Assembly (NCBI RefSeq): GCF_001522545.3
Contig: NC_031768.1
Location: forward strand, 83,324,457 to 83,388,456
DNA length: 64,000 nucleotides
From: Parus major
Lineage: Eukaryota > Chordata > Aves > Passeriformes > Paridae
Direction of reading: 5' to 3'
The position numbers and the translations under genes are program-made. Under the pieces are notes generated by a model. That model ran no database searches and was not told where the DNA came from. It worked only from the letters and a program-made list of their open reading frames with translations. This document shows, piece by piece, positions 48,192 through 59,533 of the stretch (positions within the stretch are counted from its first letter, which is position 1; every line of letters starts with the position of its first letter).

Positions 48192-51100
48192 AATGGAAGA
48201 GCTTAATAAACACCAGCTGGACTCCAGAGAAGCCTTATTTTGATTTTAAAAAATCTTCATTTTGGACATCCTTCCAAATGTCATGGGCTACTGTAATACT
48301 CATGTTCTTCCTGCTTAAAAGAAAATGCACTCATCTGAAAAGCAAGGCTTCTGTGATTGGCACTTTAGTGAGTAGAGCCTATATTGTACTTATGTTGTCT
48401 TTGTTGTGGTTGCCATCATTATATATGAGAGTTTAGCAGCTAATTGATGGGCAAAGTTGTCTTCCAGATAAGATAATTTTTATGCGGAGATAGTAGTGAC
48501 AAATTCCATTATGTTTATTATGAAAGATTTTAATCAAGCCAGGAAACCTCTTGATACAGTCAGTCATGAGTAGTTCAAGGCAGTGCTGACGTTTCCTGGA
48601 AGTTCAGTCAACCTGTTCATCTCCAATGAAAGGGTTTTGTGTTTTTTTCCTGCCTGCTGCATGACTTATGCTTAAATAGTTAGAAATTACTCCAGCAGTT
48701 GCTGAGGCACCTAGAAGGGAAATCTCTAAGGTATTTGAAGCCTTATGTATGAATTGCTTTGAAGAGCAGAGTTCACTGACAGCCAGGGGAGCAACAGATA
48801 TGTTTATGGCTCATCTTGATACATGAGGGAGGTCAGTAACTAGCTGAGACTGTACATTATTTTCTTCCATTCAGCAATATATGCAAAGAAAAACAGCAGT
48901 GCAGCACAGAGGAGAAAAATGCACATGTCACCATAACTGTACTCTTCTGTGTAAAATTGAGGAAAAGATTCTTAGGTGCTGGAAGAGCAAGAAGATAGGA
49001 TGAATATTATTTTGATTACAGGAAGGTATGTGTTGCAAAAGTAACAGAGTGTTGGTGCTACAGAAAATGTCTTCAAAGGCATCATCTGCAAATATTAACA
49101 TGAGCAGGAACATGTGGAAAGACTGATGTACAAGAGGTCTATTTGGAATGTGTAGAAAACGAGAAACTTCTATTAAAGTGAGACCAGTTTGTGAATCCTC
49201 TTTATATACACACTGGATAGGAAAATATCAGGGAAGAAGAACTAGAACCACAAGTTAAATTGATCATAAACTGGACAAAACTGTGGCTGAATTAGCAACT
49301 ATGAAAAAAAAAAAAAATACTAGAAAAAATCCAGACCCAGAAGAGTAGGGAAAAAATGACCTCTGAACCAATTTCAAGAAGTAGCTTATGTTTCAAAAAG
49401 AGATTCTGTGAGTTCGAGTGCACAAAGAACTGGAGTGACAAAAGAGATTTCTCTCTGTTATGCATCTCTAAACTTTTCTTCCAAATTTACACTGAATGGA
49501 AGCCAAACCTTTGATCTGTTGATCTGCTAATCTCTTGCTAGCAACTTTGTCTGAAGGAAGACAGCATGGAGGAGAGATTCATATTGGTCTCTTGTGTGTG
49601 ACAGCCTTCAGAGAAGAGCACTTTCTTTCCTTGTATTCTTTGGTATCTGCTGGGATCATAAACATATGAATAATCACAGACTCACAGCTTAGACACCGTT
49701 TGTCTTTTGCATTTCCAGGCACTAGATATCAAGCTAGACATGTAAACGTAAGCAGTGGAGTGGAGAAAAATATAAGGGAAGGGCCTAGGGATCTGAAGTC
49801 ACAACTTTTATCCCAGTCTTCTGACAATTTTGGGGCCTACAAAAATGTGCAGACTATTAGAAACTCACAATCTCAAGTCTTTCAATTTTTTTCACATACA
49901 TTTTTCTGGCAGCCTTTTGTCTGTTGAGCTGGGGATTACTTGCTTCACTTTCAAATGCCTATTTTAGCACTTAAGCTACTCCTCTTTTCCTCTCTGTCCT
50001 GATGCTAAGTTTATGTTCTGAAATTTATATGCAATTGCCAGCCAATTACCTTTACTTGTTATAAACCTTTTTCCCACCTACTTTCCTTCATCTCTTGTTA
50101 TTACTCTTGATTTAGACAGAGATCGTGTCTTTTCCATCATATCTGAAGAGAAACTCACAAAGACAGAACACTAGATAAATAGTCATTATTGATGATGAAA
50201 AGATGAAGTAGAATTGTCCAAAATAATTCTACATTTTAGAGAAAATTGGGGTCATCTCAGCTTTCTCTGTCACCTAGAAAGACTAATCCTCTATGGACCT
50301 TTGTGGAGAAAAAAGAAAAAGAGACATCAGGTCTCAGCTTCTTTCAAACACAAATTTCCAGATTGTACTTTTTACTATGTTCACTGCCTCCCTTACTTGG
50401 CCATGCCATAGCATATTTACCTGCCTAGGTTGTTTTTTGTTTAACAGAAAATCACAGCAGATCTAGGAACCCTTTTTCTCCTATATTTATATTATAAATA
50501 TTTGCATATGTAGTAAAAATGAAATCTCTAAATGGCACAAAACATGCAAAAATAATTTTTGATCTATTTACGCAGTCAGCCAGCACAATGCTGATAACAT
50601 AATCACACTGAACAGTATCTCTAAACCTCCAATAAATTCAGCTTACAGAAGAAAAAGTGTACTGAGAGATTGTTTTTCTCACAGATTCATTCATTATAGA
50701 ACAAAGAAATACAAAATGAATACTTTTTTAGGGGCTGAAGGATTCCTCCACATATCTAGAATATTTATTATAGTGATCTAATTTATACAAAGATGGAAAT
50801 TTTTTAGGTTTTGGGGTTTTTTAGCATCTTAGGTTTTCAGTGTTTCTCTGAATTTTTAATATTGAAGAAGAATTTTATTTAATTTTTATTTTGTTTTTTT
50901 CTAAGTTGCATATACTTATACCAACATCTCTCAAATATTCAACAAATACCTGTTTTCAATCACGAGCCATCACAGTTATCTAGCAAACACTATACTCTTT
51001 CCATTAGGGACTATTTAATGTTGGGGTTTTTTTTCCCTTCTTTATACAGGACATGAATAATTTCTGAAAAAATACCCCCAGTTCCACAGCATTTCAAGTT

Positions 51101-51591
51101 TTAGAAACCCTTATTAGGAAAAATATTTTAATCTTACATTGAGGTCTTCCTCAAAGCAACTCTAATATTAATGTTGTTGCATCAGTTTACAGACACTATG
51201 GCAACAAGACCTAAACTTTTCTGTGATGATCTATTCTATAATAAGTTACCAGCAGAATCAGACATAGAATTCAAAGGAATCTTATGCTTACTTTCCCCAT
51301 TTCATGTTCTATTAATTGTAAAGAATTGAGTAGAACAATTCTTGTGTTTATCAACAAAATCTAGTCTTGAACAGTTATTAAAATGTAAAATTTTCTCAAC
51401 ACATATCATCTGCCATTCTGTAATAAAACTACTAGTCTCTTGGCTGACATCTCAAAACATATGCACAAATAAATTCAGTGGAAGCATCACAGGTTTATTA
51501 TTCCTAATTTTAGGGCAAGTTTAAGGAAAAAAACATGCAATTAGTTTTACTTCAAAAAGGGCCACTCATAGAGGCTCAAAAATCACTTTTC

Positions 51592-51660
51592 TTTCTCTCT
51601 TTTTTTTCCCTTTTTTTTTTTTTCCCTTTTTTTTTTTTTCCCTTTTTTTTTCTTTTTTTT
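51592..51660. repeat. Pyrimidine tract with exact 16-bp CCC-T13 period
   Basis: All bases are C or T. CCC triplets start at 51608, 51624 and 51640, separated each time by exactly 13 T, giving a perfect 16-base unit for over two periods. The third T run is interrupted by a single C at 51652. Mirror-symmetric oligopyrimidine DNA of this kind can form a triplex (H-DNA) in vitro; relevance here is unknown. Confidence 0.9.
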
Positions 51661-52515
51661 TATTATAGATCAGAAATAAATGCAGGGGGAGAAAAGACAC
51701 AGAGCATAAAAATGGATATCTTAAGTTCACTTAAAATTCTCTGACAGGAATCCTCTGCCATTCCTCAGCTCTTCTTAAAGGACTTCTTAAAGTGCAAACA
51801 AAATCACTCACACCCAGTGTTTCAGGACCCCAGTCTCTCCACAGCCACGGCTGCTGAACTGTCACAGGTGCACAACAAACCAAGTCAGCATTTCAGACTC
51901 TTGAAGCTCACTGTTCTCTCTGTAGATCAGTGTTTGTGAAATGTTCAGTTAAATAACAGTGACCCATCATGTGCCATTATGGCATCTGATACCCCAGGAA
52001 AATGCAAATCCACGTGTCCCACATAGCGGGGATAAGTGACTATGAAAGGTAGGGCTACTGAGAAATGTAACATAATTGAATACCCTTTAAAAGACAAAAT
52101 TCCTTACAACATTACTTAGGCAGTAATTTTGATTCAAATAATGTCAGTAACATTATTTAAAATCCTTTTAGTTAAGAACACCCACCCCCGCACTCATCTC
52201 TTCATCAACTGACACCTGTCAAGAAGAAACTGTGGGGGGAAGGACTGCTCTTTAAAAGGAATTTGAATAATGCTAATACATTTCTCAAAAATATTTGGCA
52301 GACACTTTTCTTCCTAGCAGCTCTCTCTCTGACCTACATGTGCTTATGCAATACCCTTAAAGAAGAACAAGGAAAATATCTAATACTTCAGTTGGAGTTA
52401 ATTTTTTTTTATTTTGAGAGAAAGAGAACTAGTGGCAATGTTAAATTATTTAAGTTTTCCTGAAAAAACAAAGCTGTATGAATGATACAGTATGTTATAG
52501 ATGTAAAAATGCATC

Positions 52516-52652
52516 TAGAATCACAGAATAACAGAATTTACTAGGTTGGGAAAGACTTTTAAAATCATCGAGGACAAACATTAATCCAGCACTGCCAAGT
52601 CCACCACTAAACCATTTCCATGCCACACATTCATGTCTTTTAAATATTGGTG
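52516..52652 (-). mobile_element. CR1-X-like (or CR1-tailed SINE) 3' end, minus strand
   Basis: Complement octamers 'tagaatcacagaataacaga' lead into 'aggttgggaaagacttttaa', 'aatcatcgaggacaaacatt', 'aatccagcactgccaagtcc', 'accactaaaccatttccatg' and 'catgtcttttaaat'. It has the same tail type as the copy at 47.3 kb but only about 137 bases. It could be a truncated CR1-X or the tail of a CR1-mobilised SINE. Confidence 0.9.
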
Positions 52653-55307
52653 TATTTTTGGCGATTTCAGCTCAACAGAAACATACAGGCAGATGTTACA
52701 TGACCTTCTAGACACTGTCCTGACCCGCTATCTGTGTTGCATAGGTTACAATACAAGACCCCTGATGGTTTCTGCGTGTTTGGCAACAGCCAGGCCACAT
52801 TCAGCTCCTGGCTTTGTTGGCAGTAGAAGCTGCCAACAGAACAGAAATGTGTATGGGTATGTGATGTAGAATAGAAGGGTTTACATTTGTACTTCTTCCC
52901 TTTCTCATTGCCCTCTTTTATGAAAATGAATATATGAATAGCCATTTCCTATTCCATCAATCTCTGCCAGTACACTGAAGTATCAAAATTGTAGTGACTC
53001 ATGCAGGCTGGGAAAGATAAAGTGAACATATACTACTTTGACTTTATCACTGCTCTGTAATTCAATTGCCTATGGTTTTTTTCGTTCTCTTTAGTTTTGA
53101 CCTTCCTGATCTCATAGAAATATAAGCTTACATTATCCAAGTGCAGGTATAAGTTCTTTCAGTCAGAACAGATAAGGAAGCTGTTATTCAGTAGTTCTGA
53201 GTGACCAGAGTGGTTTAGCTTTACATTGCAGTGATTACAATCCCTGGTGGTGAATTAAGACTTCTGGGCTTGCATCTGTATGAGCACTTAGAATAAGGTA
53301 GTCCCTGTCCCTTTGTAGAGAAAATGGACAACATTAAAGGAAAACGTTTGAAAAACATTTAGATTTTGGTTCTCAACACAGAGGAATTTCATTATATAAG
53401 GAAGCTGCCACCACAAAAGACCTGGATAGGATTATCTCCTCAACTATTTTACTTTAGGATTCCCACAAAATCAAAGAACAAAACAGGGCATATCTAGACA
53501 GAGGCTGATCTTAAACTGCCCACTATTCCTTAGGTTATTCAAGTGAGCAGCCCTGTTTCTCTACAGCAGTTGGGAGAAGAATCTGAAGAAATCACTGTAT
53601 ATGCAAGTATCTGCTCTACAGGCATTTAAAAGTTAGGTAAGATAAACTTCTCTCACTGGACATCAGCAGCTCTCCAAGGATATGCATTTACACCATGGCA
53701 AAGGTACATAATTCAAGAATAATCATACTACCAATGAATCCATGACATTGTACTCCAAAGCAGACACAGATGTGTGCATGAACAGGTACTTCAGAACACT
53801 GCAAATCTTTCTATGATGTTTGATTACAAAAGAGGCATAGGTGTTTAAACCAAGAACAGATAGAAAAGAACAGTAAGAAAATTGTAAGTGGTTTGTATCA
53901 CTTCTCTTAAAGACATGAAATTGATATTGTCATCATTAATAGAAGCAAAACCCAAGGAAAAAGACTGGAAACCACTGAAGTAGGACAACCTTTTTACAGT
54001 GAAATCAATTAAATACATGCTGCTCTCTTAAAATGCACCACTTCATTTTAAGGAGCTTAAGGTATGAATAACAAGGCCATAAAATGTTAATAACTATAAT
54101 AACTATAGCTTCTACGATATTTTTTAACTGTGCGGAACTGTAATGTGACAAGTAACAGTAAAAAGAACTTGCAGACGTTACTTGGGTTAGGAAAGGTTGA
54201 GAGATTTTACTGAGAAAGCTCTGCTCTTTCACCTCCTTCACCTTGAATGAATAAAGGTCCAGAAAAGTGAAGTGACCAGGTAGTTTTTTCAAGCCACACC
54301 TTAGGAATAGCCATCATATTTATTTTGTTACTGCTGTTGATATTACTGTAATGCCTAGAGGCCTCGTCATGAGCTGTTGTGCTAAGCACTGAAAAATACA
54401 GATTAAAATGACAGTCACTGTCTCTCAGAGCTTGTTTGTAAAGTGGAAGGCAAGAGAAAACAGCCTCATGCAAAGAGACAGGACAACAGAAGGAAACATT
54501 TTCTTTATTGGTCAGCCTGATAAGCAATGGCCAATTTCTTCTTTTTCAGCAGGCTCAGTGGTAAAGGACTTGCAGAAAGTAGATCTTTGTGAAAGATTTT
54601 GGAAGGCTTCTGTCAGACAAAGAGGCTGTCTGGTAGGGGTTCCAAAAATGTCTTTTACTTGTCTGGATATAGTCTGAAGGAGATAGGACACTGAGCTGTA
54701 GATCTGAGCTGATCCAGAATGAGAAAGGTCCTTTGGAGGATGTTTGGAAAGAATATAGACAAGGGAATTCAGACCCATCAAAATCAATGAAGGGTAAAAA
54801 AATTTCAGATAAGCTGCAAATGGATAGAAATCCAAGGAGAACGGGATGTGGTGTTCAGCCAGTTTCTGAAAGCTTGAAAAATGTTCAACATTCTTTGTCT
54901 GCTATGCTGCCTGTGTACACACATCTCATAGGAAGTAGAGTCATCTTTGGAATTATTTATCATTGTTTCAGTCAAAGTCATAGAAAATACCAGAGACGCA
55001 TTATGTTTTTGAGAATGACCTGTCAAAGAGAGAGAAGCACCTGGAAGGTTCTCTCTGGATGGGTAGTTTCACTCAAATTTATGTGCAAGCTTTTGAGGGT
55101 TGCTTATACTGATAGCCCACTTGAGGTAGGAGCTGGGCCTCTGTGTCCCCAGGTCCAACCAGCAGCATGACCCCAGTAGGCACATGCCTGGTCACCTGAA
55201 ACAGCACATTCTGGAAAATTCAGTGTTTACATGAACACAAACAGCACCAATGGCCTCATTCTGTGTTCTGGCAGGTGGAAAGCAGATTAGTTGGAAAAAA
55301 TCTTTAT

Positions 55308-55386
55308 ATAAAATCTATATATAACTACATTAATTACATTAATTATAAATATATATTATAATTTATATATAATCTAGATATATACA
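55308..55386. repeat. A/T-rich (TATA-word) low-complexity patch
   Basis: Roughly 80 bases of TATATA, ATTAATTA and TTATAA words with very few C or G. Such DNA melts easily and can form small hairpins. No replication or promoter role can be claimed. Confidence 0.75.
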
Positions 55387-55466
55387 ATGCGGATCCACTC
55401 AGTAAGGGGACTCAGTCTGCCCAGTAGCTGACACTGGATCACCAGTTTCCCACTTGCCCCCTCCAG

Positions 55467-55482
55467 ACACACACACACACAG
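55467..55482. repeat. (AC)n microsatellite
   Basis: About eight AC units within a C-rich segment. Confidence 0.85.
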
Positions 55483-55569
55483 ACTTACTGTTAACTCAGT
55501 CAATTCCCAAACACTACAGTCTCCCCAGCATTTGGCCTGTACCCCCAAGCCCTCCAGTAGCCATGCCAT

Positions 55570-55768
55570 GGAATCACAGAATCACGGAATCACAGAATGG
55601 CTTGGGTTGGAAGGAGCCTTCATCTAGTTCCAACCCACATTCCAAGGCATCCCTTGGTCAAGGGATACCTTCCACTTGACCAAGTTGCCCAAAGGCCCAT
55701 ACAACCCAGCCCTGACCACTTGCAGGGATGGGGCACCCACAGCTTCTCTGGCCAAACCGTGCCAAGTG
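55570..55768 (-). mobile_element. CR1 LINE 3' end, minus strand
   Basis: Three clear complement octamers ('gaatcacagaatcacggaat', 'cacagaatgg') are followed by 'cttgggttggaaggagcctt', 'tctagttccaacccacattc', 'taccttccacttgaccaagt' and 'gggatggggcacccacagct', ending near 'ctggccaaaccgtgcc'. It has the best-preserved octamer tail in the window, suggesting one of the youngest copies here. It sits inside C-rich sequence on both sides. Confidence 0.96.
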
Positions 55769-56513
55769 CAGTCACACTCAGCTCTCACACCCCCAGTTAC
55801 ACACACACCCCACCAGCTTGTGACCACTTCACCCTACTCACCAGTTAGCCTGACTTGATATTTACTGGCATTGGCACATGCCAATTGCTGGTACCAAACC
55901 ACAAAGCTCCAAAATCAACAGATGTTTCTGATGATGACCTTGTTCTGCTCAGGACTGCTGCAAAGCAGTACTTACAGAAACCTTTGCAGAGGCAATCCTA
56001 GAAAAGCAATCCATTGATGCATTCATTCCTCTTGGCAATGAGAAAACTAAATTACCTATTATGACAAAATTCCACTTTTGCCTGAGAAACTGTGACACAG
56101 GAGAAGGAAGCTGGTGTTTGCTGCTTATTCTCATAAGCACCTAAGACTGCTTCTCCTATCAGCAAAAAGGAAAAAGCACAGAAGGATCTGTGCACAAAGC
56201 AATCATCTTCCATTCAGAAAACACGAGATGAGGAGTCAAAATACTGCTTGCACCACCACCTTTTTGAAATGCTGAGTTGTTGTCAAAATCTGTGAGGCAC
56301 AGCTTTCCAGAGGAAGAGGGCAATGGTGCCCTGCCTTCCTATAGGACATTTCCCTTCTGGGAAGAAAAAGGAAATTAATATTATAATTACACTTTCTCAA
56401 GTGCAACAGTAAGCAATGCTGTTTCCACTGTCACTTCCTGTTGGGCAAAGAAGTGGTCACAGGAAAAAAGATAGATCAGCACAGGCAGGGGTTTTCCCTG
56501 ACTTATACTCGGT
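55769..56513. other. Noncoding stretch, nothing recognised
   Basis: The first 80 bases are C/A-rich (ACACAC, CCCCAG words), like the sequence to the left of the preceding CR1. The rest is of ordinary composition without open frames of note. Confidence 0.5.
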
Positions 56514-56726
56514 TCATAGAATCATGGAATTGTAAAATAGTTTGTGTTGGAAAGGATTTCTAAGATCACCTTGTTCCAACCCCCTGCCATGGGCAGGGAC
56601 ACCTTCCACTAGACCAGGATGCTCAAAGTCCCATCCAGCCTGGCCTTGAACACTTCCAGGGATGGGGCAACCACAGCTTCTGACAACCTGTGCCAGAGCC
56701 TCACCATCCTCACACTAAGTTTAGTG
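56514..56726 (-). mobile_element. CR1 LINE 3' end, minus strand
   Basis: Tail 'tcatagaatcatggaattgt', then 'gtgttggaaaggatttctaa', 'gttccaaccccctgccatgg', 'gcagggacaccttccactag', 'ccagcctggccttgaacact', 'tccagggatggggcaaccac' and 'ctgtgccagagcctcaccat'. Very close to the standard avian CR1 3' UTR; a 5'-truncated copy of about 210 bases. Confidence 0.96.
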
Positions 56727-56764
56727 TAGGACAGACCATGTGCCAGTTCCTCTAAATGACCTTT

Positions 56765-56895
56765 AGAATTATGGGATCATTACGTTTGGTAAAGTCCTCC
56801 GAGACCATCAGTCCAACCTTTGTCCGAATGCCACCATGTCAACTAAATCACAACACCAAGGGCCACACACTGTCATTTCTTGAACAGTCACACTG
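56765..56895 (-). mobile_element. CR1-X-like 3' end, minus strand
   Basis: Begins 'agaattatgggatcattacg', then 'aagtcctccgagaccatcag', 'tccaacctttgtccgaatgc', 'aagggccacacactgtcatt' and 'tcttgaacagtcacac'. These fit, in order, the CR1-X type tail seen at 47.3 and 52.5 kb, with more decay. It lies only about 40 bases beyond another CR1 in the same orientation, so it is either a separate insertion or a disrupted neighbour. Confidence 0.7.
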
Positions 56896-59251
56896 TACAG
56901 GCTTTGCCTCAGAGTGTGGGCAGAGCTGTCCCATGGCCATGCTACCTCACCGTGAGGCTTAGCCAGTACTTACTGAAATGTGGCAAGAACTGGGGTAGTA
57001 TTTTTGGGCAGAGCACAGGCAGATAAAACTCATATCTTCACTGTTTCTGTCCATGTATCTTTTAAGATTTTTAATCTGTCACAAATGACTTCATGCTAAA
57101 TATCTAGGCAGATTCATTAATTACATGCCAACCCAAAGAGAAGTAATCACCTCTTTCTGTAAGAATTTGTTTGCATGGGAGATTGCAGGAAATTAATTCC
57201 AAATTAATTTTTAATGGTTTAACGAAGCAATGTAAATGCATATTATTAGGAAATCAATGTGTATATGAATTAGCTTACTTAAATCACTTTACATTCATAT
57301 AGATATGTAATTTGGATTAGTTTTTTTTGCTTTTTGCTGTAGACATGAGGCACAAGCATTTTGGAAGTGTGAGATCTCTTTGGAACCATCAAAAGCCGTG
57401 CTTCAAAATATTAAGAACAGATGTAGTCAGAGATGTTTCCATTGAAAATTCCGGTCTGTATGTAAAGAGAAAAATTCCAGAAATCTGTTTTGGGATGAAA
57501 AATCTAAATGCAGAAAATTGCAGTTCTCAACAAAAAACTTCTAGTTAGAAGCTGTAACCCCTTAAAATAAAGTGGGGTGTTTTTTTTGTATTTTTTGTAT
57601 TTTTTTGTATTTTTTTTGTATTTTTTTTTTAATTTATATAGCAAGAGACTTTCAATTATAAAGAAAATATGGCCATTTTTAAACTTTTTTAAACCACATA
57701 ATTCATAAATCAGAATAAAATTATTTAGAAGATGAAACAATATTTTTACAGTCATTCTACCATCTATAGTATTATCCGGAAGCACTTAAATCAATGGCTC
57801 TTACTATTTAGAGGAGATTTCAGCACAAATTCTAACATCTGTACCTGGATATGTTGCAGTATTCAAGCAGCACTGTCTCCAGGCTTCTGCTTTTTCTTTT
57901 ATTTCTGACTGATTTGCTGCAGAACCAAGTGAAAAAGTGAACCAAGTGAAAATCTTCCCCTGTGCTGAAATACCCATCAGGCAAAGGAAACCTCGAAGGA
58001 TTCACACCCACATCTTCCCACTTTGAATCCAGAACTTTACTCCTAGGAAAGTGAAGTTTCATAAAATCCAGCACATTATTTACTAAATGTCAGCTGAGAA
58101 CAGTAGGAGGGCCAGTTGTCACCTCTGAAAACACATGGAGAAGTAAAGTAGAGGGGAAATCACCAGCATGGAAATGTAACAATAAATGAAGATGAAAAGG
58201 AAATAAGAGAAGACCTGGTCCCCTTTATCACCAGACAAATCTAGCTGTTATTATGGTAGTCTCAGGTCAATTGGGACACTCAAGACCCCATAGTGTATTA
58301 AGGTGCAGGGCCAGCAAATTAAGGTATTGTATAGGAAGGAATTCACATTTGAGGCAGACACTCAGAGTGCAGGTGAATGCACCTGCCTGGTGACATTGGG
58401 CTCATTTCACAGAACCTGAGCACTCCAAGAGTGCAACAGAACTCATCACACACATCCAAAAAAGGTCAGGTGAACCACAGCAAAGAAATATCTCTCTCCA
58501 GTGAGAAAAAAAATGATCTTCAGAGTCCAGCTGAGGTGGCAGACACATCACAGACAGATACAGAGAGCAGTCTCAGCCTTTCATCTTCAAACACCCAAAA
58601 CAAATTGCTAACTATAACTAAAGTACAATTTTATATATATTTTTACAGTGCTTTCTATCTTCCTGTGGAAGTGAGCACCCTGCAATTGTGGCGTGTAAAA
58701 CATCTCATTAACCTCCAAGGGTAGTGATTTCTTATCCAGTAGTAATGAGGTGAGTTTATACTGTGGAAAAGTTACAGATGGACATTTAGCACTTCTGCAA
58801 TGGGAACAAAAATTTGAACAAGGAAATGTCTCTAATTTCTGATCAGGATGGATTTAGGACAGACATAAGTCTCATGCTTCAGGATCACCTATTCAAACTT
58901 CACTTAGCACAGGCGAGCTGTTACTAAGTACAGACTAAAATGAAATAATTTGCCATTATCATTTAGTTCCTAATGTCTCTGTATCAAAACTACCTCCACA
59001 CTGCTAATGACATTACTTGGTAACCCACACATGCCACTGTTCTGCTCATAAATTAAAATATGATGCAATAGCTTGTGGTTTTACCTTACACTATTGGCTA
59101 CATAACCTGTGTGAGGTACAGATATAAGTCTCTAAAAATAGTATGTGTTAAATCTGTAGATTATATCTGTAGATTATTCTTTTAGATCATATTTTACAGC
59201 TGGGAAAAGTGGAAAAAGCCCATGTCTGACATAACAAGCATGTCATGTGTC
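56896..59251. other. Noncoding stretch; tandem tract and possible conserved block
   Basis: Holds an AT-rich, motif-dense block at about 57100-57310 that resembles conserved noncoding DNA, and a T-rich tandem tract at 57579-57632. A polypyrimidine plus AG near 57324-57343 looks like a splice acceptor, but no convincing exon follows. Frames reach at most 115 codons and are featureless. Confidence 0.5.
57579..57632. repeat. T-rich tandem repeat (GTA + T6-8 units)
   Basis: Four GTA triplets, each followed by 6-12 T, giving a loosely periodic 9-11 base unit. On the minus strand it encodes a spurious Lys/Tyr/Asn-rich frame. Confidence 0.9.
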
Positions 59252-59533
59252 ATAAGGGCATATAATAACAAGATGAGGGGGAATGGCTTCAAATTGAAAG
59301 AGGGTAGGTTTATATTAGATATTAGGAGGAAATTCTTCACTGTGAGTGCAGTGAGGCACTGGAACAGGTTGTCCAGAGAAGATGTGGCTGTCAGACCCCT
59401 GGAAGTGTTCAAGGACATGTTGGACAGGACTCTGAGGAACCAGATACAGTGGAAAGTGTCCCTATCCATGACAAGGTGGCTGGAACTAGAAGATTCTTAA
59501 GGTCACTTTCAACCCAAATAATTTTATAATTCT
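59252..59533 (+). mobile_element. CR1 LINE 3' end, plus strand
   Basis: Carries 'gatgagggggaatggcttca', 'attagatattaggaggaaat', 'cttcactgtgagtgcagtga', 'ggcactggaacaggttgtcc', 'cctggaagtgttcaaggaca' and 'tcactttcaacccaaataat', ending with one eroded octamer. A 92-codon frame at 59222-59500 keeps the C-terminal CR1 signature 'RKFFTVSAVRHWNRLSRE' and 'PLEVFKDMLDRTLRNQ', so this copy is relatively intact over its short length. It is 5'-truncated and inactive. Confidence 0.95.

Larger units (their letters stand above)
47491..52515. other. Noncoding stretch, simple repeats only
   Basis: A GC-normal block at 47500-47720 follows the CR1 tail and is not clearly part of it. A T21 run sits at 48171-48191, and a striking C/T periodic tract at 51592-51660. 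Otherwise AT-rich, with frames up to 75 codons and no recognisable content. Confidence 0.5.
52653..55569. other. Noncoding stretch; AT-rich patch and C-rich edge
   Basis: No gene was recognised. A plus-strand 145-codon frame at 54733-55170 shows no domain. A nearly pure A/T patch is at about 55308-55386, followed by a C-rich stretch (55387-55569) with an (AC)n run at 55467-55482 that leads directly into a CR1 copy. Confidence 0.5.

Noticed and set aside
49669..49710. 'aatcacagactcacag' resembling complement CR1 octamers
   Set aside because: The sequence that follows does not match the CR1 3' UTR in any subfamily I recognise.
57310..57548. Polypyrimidine plus AG followed by a 73-codon frame, resembling a splice acceptor and exon
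   Set aside because: No recognisable protein, no matching donor or neighbouring exon; such acceptor-like strings are frequent in T-rich DNA.
7425..59533. Excess of minus-strand CR1 copies over plus-strand ones (about 11 to 5)
   Set aside because: The counts are too small to separate from an even split, and the neighbouring transcription unit that might explain a bias is unknown.
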